Assembly: GCA_004194705.1 (NCBI GenBank)
Contig: SADC01000991.1
Location: forward strand, 90,544-154,543
DNA: 64,000 nt
Reading direction: 5' to 3'
Origin: Ditylenchus dipsaci
Lineage: Eukaryota > Nematoda > Chromadorea > Rhabditida > Anguinidae
Made by a program: the position numbers and the translations under genes. Below, piece after piece: positions 59,298-64,000 of this stretch; within the stretch, counting starts at the first letter, position 1, and the number at the start of each line of letters is the position of its first letter. A model generated the notes under the pieces. The model saw only the letters and a list, made by a program, of their open reading frames with translations. It did no database searches and was not told where the DNA came from.

Positions 59298-59940
59298 TAG
59301 GGGGGGGGGGCACAGCCCCTTAAAATTCAAAAACATAATCACTTTTGAATTTTTGCGCCAAATAGAAAAAATTTAAAAATTGACTGAAATGTTGAAGCTT
59401 GTAATCCATGTAACCTGAGGTTTGTTGCTGATTTTATTTTTATTTATATCGCATTAGTTTATTTGCAAACGGTTCTTCACATCAAGAGCATTAATAAAAA
59501 GCCATTACTCGCCCCGAAAACACGCAAATTTTTGAGATGACAGTAGTTTTTTTGGAATATATGCCAAAAAAGTTCATCTGGTTTTGCAACTGTAACTGGC
59601 CTGATATATTTAGCTACTTTTCAAACCTCAAAAAAGGAGGCTGAGGTCTTATAGAGGAGTAAATTTGCTGCATTTTGGTAATAAAGAGGTACGCAAAAAA
59701 TGCAAATTTAGGGTGTTTTATGCAAAAGTTAGACAGAAAACGCAAAAAACCCTAATTTTACTCGGAAAAATGCAAGTTGTTTGCTTTAAACGGTCTCTAG
59801 TTTCTAAAATAACAACTTTACAAAAATCTGCTCAATTATTCTTGTAGCTGAATGTCTGGGCTATCTTTTGGTATATAGATTATTGTGAAAAGACTGTCGA
59901 TTTGCACTTTTCGTCTGTCGTTTATGTTGTCCAATATTTT
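59298..59940. other. No recognisable gene
   Basis: AT-rich with one G run at 59,301. Short open stretches look non-coding. Confidence 0.45.
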
Positions 59941-59954
59941 TTTGTATTTTCAGG

Positions 59955-60600
59955 TGGTTCAATGGTGCAAACGGGACGTGCTTCTGTGGTGCAAAAACAG
60001 CAAAAACAAAGCAATCTGTTGCGCGGAGAACTGTGGAAGCAACAATGACTATTGTGGAAGCAAAAAGAGTGAAAAAAAATCTAAAACAGATGACTCAAAC
60101 AGGTCAGTTTTTTATGTGATAGATGTTTTGGACTGAGGTAGTGCCTCAACCGCTTATAGTGTCTCCATGTTACCACATGATTTTTAACGTGTTCGTCCTT
60201 CAGATATTCACTAGCTCTGCAGTCTGCTGAAGTGTTTTGTCTGAGCAAATGACTGCTAGAGTAGGGCAGATCGTGTCGATGAAGTGTGCCAAGGATGTCG
60301 TCAATGCTGGAGCTGAAAAGACTGGATATGCTCAGGTCGGGTTTGTGTGAGGCTTTCTGCTTTCCCAGGTTATGTTCTCCTGAGTTCGTTCAGAGCGTGT
60401 GGAGCTTTTACTTCTTTGCTTTCAGCGCCTGATAATGCATGCAATCGTCTTCTGGAAGCTTTCTTATCGTGCGCCGTCCGTTAGGAGGAAGTTTTGGAAG
60501 TGCTTCTTCTGTCCAAGTGCTGATGGCTCGCTCAAGAAACAGGCTGCGTCGAAAAGAACGTGTTCCTCCGTCAGTATCAAGAAATAATTATTCTTTCTCG
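59955..60600 (+). CDS. Possible exons of an unknown gene
   Basis: A block open in more than one frame follows TTTTCAG at 59,954 and ends at a GTCAG donor-like site near 60,100. A second weakly open block lies at 60,270-60,345 and a third at 60,420-60,590 (VLMARSRNRLRRKERVPPSV in one frame). Composition is less AT-rich than the surroundings. I cannot connect them into one frame or recognise a family, so this may not be a gene. Confidence 0.2.
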
Positions 60601-60771
60601 TTATTATTATTGTTTTTCTCCGCTAATTTAATAGAATTTGTCGTTTTCAGACGAATAAAGATAGAGTTTTGAGTCTTTTTGAGACAGTAAAAGCCGTTAA
60701 AAAGCAAATCTTTGCGATAAAAGCGTTGAATTGCACATTTCCAAAACTGTTGAAAGAAACAGCATGACATA

Positions 60772-60989
60772 CCGTATATCTTCTAATAAGGCCCCACCTT
60801 CTATCGAGACCATACCTTCTAATAAAGCCCCACTTCTTTAGAGGTGTTAAAAAATAAGGCCCAACCTCAAAAAGGCCTAATAAGGCCAAAAATAAATATT
60901 CTAATAAGGCCCCACCTTCTAATAATGCCCCACCTCCAAAGAGGGGTTGAAAAATAAAGCCCCGTGGGTCTTTATTAGAAGATATACGG
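60772..60989. mobile_element. CCGTAT-family MITE
   Basis: TA CCGTATATCTTCTAATAAGGC at the left and TTATTAGAAGATATACGG TA at the right. Inside, AATAAGGCCCCACCTTCT is iterated about five times. Confidence 0.88.
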
Positions 60990-61193
60990 TATGCGCTTCT
61001 AAATTTGAATTTTGCAAAAAAATTCTTAAACCGTTAACTTTTAACTAGGATTCAAATTCAAGTGGCCGTGAAATTTAAAAAAAACATGTTGCAAAAAGTT
61101 TTTTTCAAAAACTCTTGGCGTTTTGCTGTTTTGAAAGTGATTATGATTTTGAATTTTAAGGGGCTGTGGGGGGGGGTGGTTGGATTATGGTTA

Positions 61194-61517
61194 CCGTATT
61201 TTCTCTATTAATTACCCCGGGGTAATTATTTTTCAAGATTATTTATTTTTTTATTTATTTTTTTATTATTTTTTTTAAGAAAAACAAGAAAGAATTACCC
61301 CCTGAAAAAACGAAAAAAAATTATTTTGATTTTGAGATTTTTAGGTGCTTAACCAAATCTAAAAAGTGGAATCAACTAAGTTCGTGGTGATTAAGAAAAC
61401 GCACAAAACAGATTTGCAAAATAATTTTTTTGAGCTGAGATACGGGGTGCCTATGGGGGGTAATTAATAGAGAGCGGGTAATTATTAGAAAGAGGGTAAT
61501 TAATATAGAAAATACGG
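61194..61517. mobile_element. CCGTAT-family MITE, AATTACCC variant
   Basis: TA CCGTATTTTCTCTATTAATTACC at the left and GGTAATTAATATAGAAAATACGG TA at the right. The subterminal phrase is GGGTAATTATTAGA rather than the GCCC phrase of other copies. The interior TTAACCACGAAC-like block is shared with 2,287 and 43,759. Confidence 0.85.
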
Positions 61518-62039
61518 TACATAGGTGGTTGGACTGGGTGATGGTACCTATATTATGGTTGTTAGGTAGTCGTACCTGATGGAATACACAAAGGGAATAC
61601 CTAGTTGGTAATATCCAGATATGAGTACTTAGAAGGGTACATGGATGGAGATACCAAGAAAATGTTTTCTTATTCTTTCAGATGTTTTTAATTATTAAGT
61701 GCCAGATGTAGTATCTGATAATTCTAATAATATCCTCAATTCGCGTTCCATGCCTTAAATAATAATTAACCACCATAAGCCAATATATTCCACTAGGGTC
61801 TGCAGGCGCCTATCGGCGCCTATGCTGTTCGGCAACATCAGTGGTTCGAGTACTATTCCTGTGATTCAGGAACATTGGTGGTTCATTTACATTAGTAGTT
61901 CGGTTAGATTAATCGTTCGAGTGCATTCATGATTAGGGTAGATCATCCACCCACATGTGAAACCACCTACTCTACCTCGCCTATCCTCGTCAATCCTCGC
62001 CTATCCTCGCCTACCCTACATAAACCTCCGATTTTCAAC

Positions 62040-62695
62040 TTCAAGTTACTTCAAGTAGCTTTCCAATGAGTACAAACATGTACAGTCGAACCTCCAATAA
62101 CGATCACCCCCATTAACGATCACCTTCCATTAACGATCACCGAAAAAACTTTTGGTTGGTCTATATTAACTGAAATCTCGAATAACGACCACTCCCATTA
62201 ACGATCACCTGAGGCCGGTCCCTAGGGTGATCGTTATCGGGAGGTCCGACTGTATATGAAAATATGACAAATAAAAAGTTTTTCTATGTGACCAAATGAA
62301 CACTTATAAGATTCAACCACAAAACCCTAAAATTTTAAATTAAAATGTCGAAATATCAATTTTTTCCCCAGAAAACCTCAAATTTAATTTCAAAAGGTCC
62401 TCCGCCATTGAAAGAGCTTTTGAATGAGTACAAACTTGCCTAACAAAAAATTCCACTAAACAAAGTTGTTCCTTGTGACCAAATGGGTACTCATGGATTT
62501 ACCGCCAACACCCAACTTTGACTTCAACCATCAAAATTTCAAATTTCGATAATCAATACCAAATTTGACAATAAAGGTTAAATCTACATTAAAAGAGCTT
62601 TCGAATGAGTATAAACTTGCCTAATAAAAAATTCACTAAAAAAAGTATTTCCTTGTGACCAAACATGTACTCAAATGCGTTTACCCACCACCCAC
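62040..62695. repeat. Tandem repeat of about 182-bp units, split by a MITE
   Basis: The block AGCTTTCGAATGAGTACAAAC (with variants) occurs near 62,057, 62,414 and 62,597, and TTGTGACCAAA-(C/T)G follows each at a similar distance. The second and third are 183 bases apart. The first and second are about 357 apart, or about 185 after removing the 170-bp MITE at 62,083. Confidence 0.75.
62083..62252. mobile_element. pogo-type MITE inside the tandem repeat
   Basis: TA CAGTCGAACCTCCAATAACG at the left and TCGGGAGGTCCGACTG TA at the right. The phrase CATTAACGATCACC is iterated four times within. Confidence 0.9.
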
Positions 62696-62809
62696 CCACT
62701 CATGCCAAATACTATATAGATATATCACTTTATTCCTCAAAAGCGACACAAATCAACAAAGAGTCATTTCTCGTAATGATAAGAATTAAAATACACTATC
62801 GACTAAGAA

Positions 62810-63700
62810 TCTAGTAGTTGAAAACTGGTTCTGTTCCGACGCCTTGACATAGCCAACCCGCACTGAGAGAAGACTCTTTCCACCGGAGTATTAGTACCAT
62901 ATCTCAAGAGCCAACTTTGCGATGTCTTTTTCATCCTGAAAAAGCATTAAATGATCGCTAACAAAAATCTTATTTTTTCAATGTCTGGCAGCCAAAGTGA
63001 TTATTCTTTTCATCGTCAAGACATCAATTCTACGACATCGGCACCATCAACTTAGACTGAAAAAGGTCATAAGATAGAATGATTAAACTAGCTATCTAAC
63101 CATGCCTGTTTCATAGAAGCAATTGTATTTTCCGGTTCTTTTGTGTTTGATCCACGACAGACGCCGAACTATAAGCTATCGAAAAATACCTAAAAAAGGA
63201 CAGGACTAAATCATACTTCGCAACATAAATATTCACCTTGTTTTCTGGAGATTCGCTGTTTTTTAAATTCAATAGGTGATCAATTCCAACGTCGAAAAGA
63301 GAGGATTGGCCGTTTTAGTACCAAGACGAACAGAGACCACGAAAATTGACATAGCTCTTTCACAAGCATTTGTTTATTTGATGATTGATGAAAAGTACTC
63401 GAAGAGTTGAAGAGCTGACGTGAGGTTTATTGAAAATGCACATATTGAAAACATACCAGAAAGAGCCTTTAAGTTTGATGGACTCTGAAAAGATGCAAAA
63501 ATGAATGCAGGCATGGTAATGCAGGTAAGTATCTTTGAAACTCGTAGATACCTTGTGTTTAGTTGCTTCCTGGTAAACTTAGATCCGATTTTCTGAGAAA
63601 GCTGTTCTAAAATCGGGATGTGCCATTCTCCAGTGCCTTTTAAGATTTGGAGCGCAAGTGGAGAATTTGTATCCCTAAAAAGTACAGAATGATTACCACA
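62810..63700 (-). pseudogene. hAT transposase fragment, C-terminal end
   Basis: On the minus strand, 62,812-62,945 reads NTPVERVFSQCGLAMSRRRN, the dimerisation motif at the C terminus of hAT transposases (ERVFS ... RRNR). Upstream, 63,590-63,690 reads SPLALQILKGTGEWHIPIL and EQLSQKIGSKFTR, which also looks coding. Between them frames break repeatedly. The element may extend past the window; no terminal repeats were assigned. Confidence 0.6.
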
Positions 63701-64000
63701 AAAAGATGCAATGGAGAATCATTGGCGAACCGTAGTGCGTTTCTAACCGTAGTGCGTTTTCTAAAAGTCGTTCCGTAGCGCATTTCGTTGACGACCTCCT
63801 CTTTTTTTAGACTGATGGAAATGAGCTAATTGAGTCCATTCGAACGTTCTGTTTCATTTAGCCTAAGCAGGATTTGTTGATGAGAGTGAAAAACGGTGAA
63901 AAAATCTAAATTATAGTAAATTGGAAGAAAATAAATGCAGAATTAAAGTGAAAACAAAAACGAAAACAATTTTAAAATGAAAAAGAAAAGGAACTCCAAT
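63701..64000. other. No recognisable gene
   Basis: It contains a short direct repeat of CCGTAGTGCGTTT (63,730-63,760). Nothing else could be assigned. Confidence 0.4.

Overview
This is an AT-rich nuclear window from a eukaryote with very small spliceosomal introns, mostly about 45-60 bases, with GT donors and TTTCAG/TTTTAG acceptors. Five conserved housekeeping genes can be read across their introns. The FLYWCH-bearing transposons and the gene set suit a small invertebrate or a close unicellular relative; I cannot name the species.

Conserved genes. Four genes lie in a row on the minus strand: lipoyl synthase (LIAS, 14,504-17,459, 16 exons), a DDX42-type DEAD-box helicase (21,762-26,749), a CLASP microtubule-stabilising protein (27,694 to about 38,893) and the Elongator subunit ELP2 (40,341-44,765). 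ELP2 is divergent from eIF3a, the translation initiation factor 3 subunit A gene on the plus strand (45,455-53,746). They share a 690-base intergenic region. A small unrecognised minus-strand gene end lies at 3,445-3,738.

Mobile DNA. Almost everything else is transposable-element DNA, much of it nested. From 5.4 to 7.4 kb there is a decayed gene joining a FLYWCH-like zinc finger to a Ulp1/SENP-type (C48) protease. From 8.2 to 13.96 kb a terminal-repeat pair encloses a complete 3.97-kb Mutator-like element, with TIRs and a 9-bp target duplication, carrying a decayed FLYWCH-MULE transposase. Beside it is a gene joining a zinc finger to an OTU-type cysteine protease. The rest is non-autonomous hAT elements (8-bp duplications), pogo/Tigger-type TA elements, a CCGTAT...ATACGG family, TTAA elements, and many foldback elements whose inverted arms are built from tandem short phrases. 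A roughly 290-base hairpin-forming core occurs in six copies, in five of them as the loop of a foldback element; at least three arm types are involved. Many of these elements sit in introns of the conserved genes, especially CLASP and eIF3a.

Data quality. In several conserved genes the only coding breaks seen are missing single bases, mostly in G or C runs. They look like consensus errors rather than true frameshifts, and they matter for any gene prediction here. Exon boundaries were read by eye and should be taken as approximate unless a splice site is stated.
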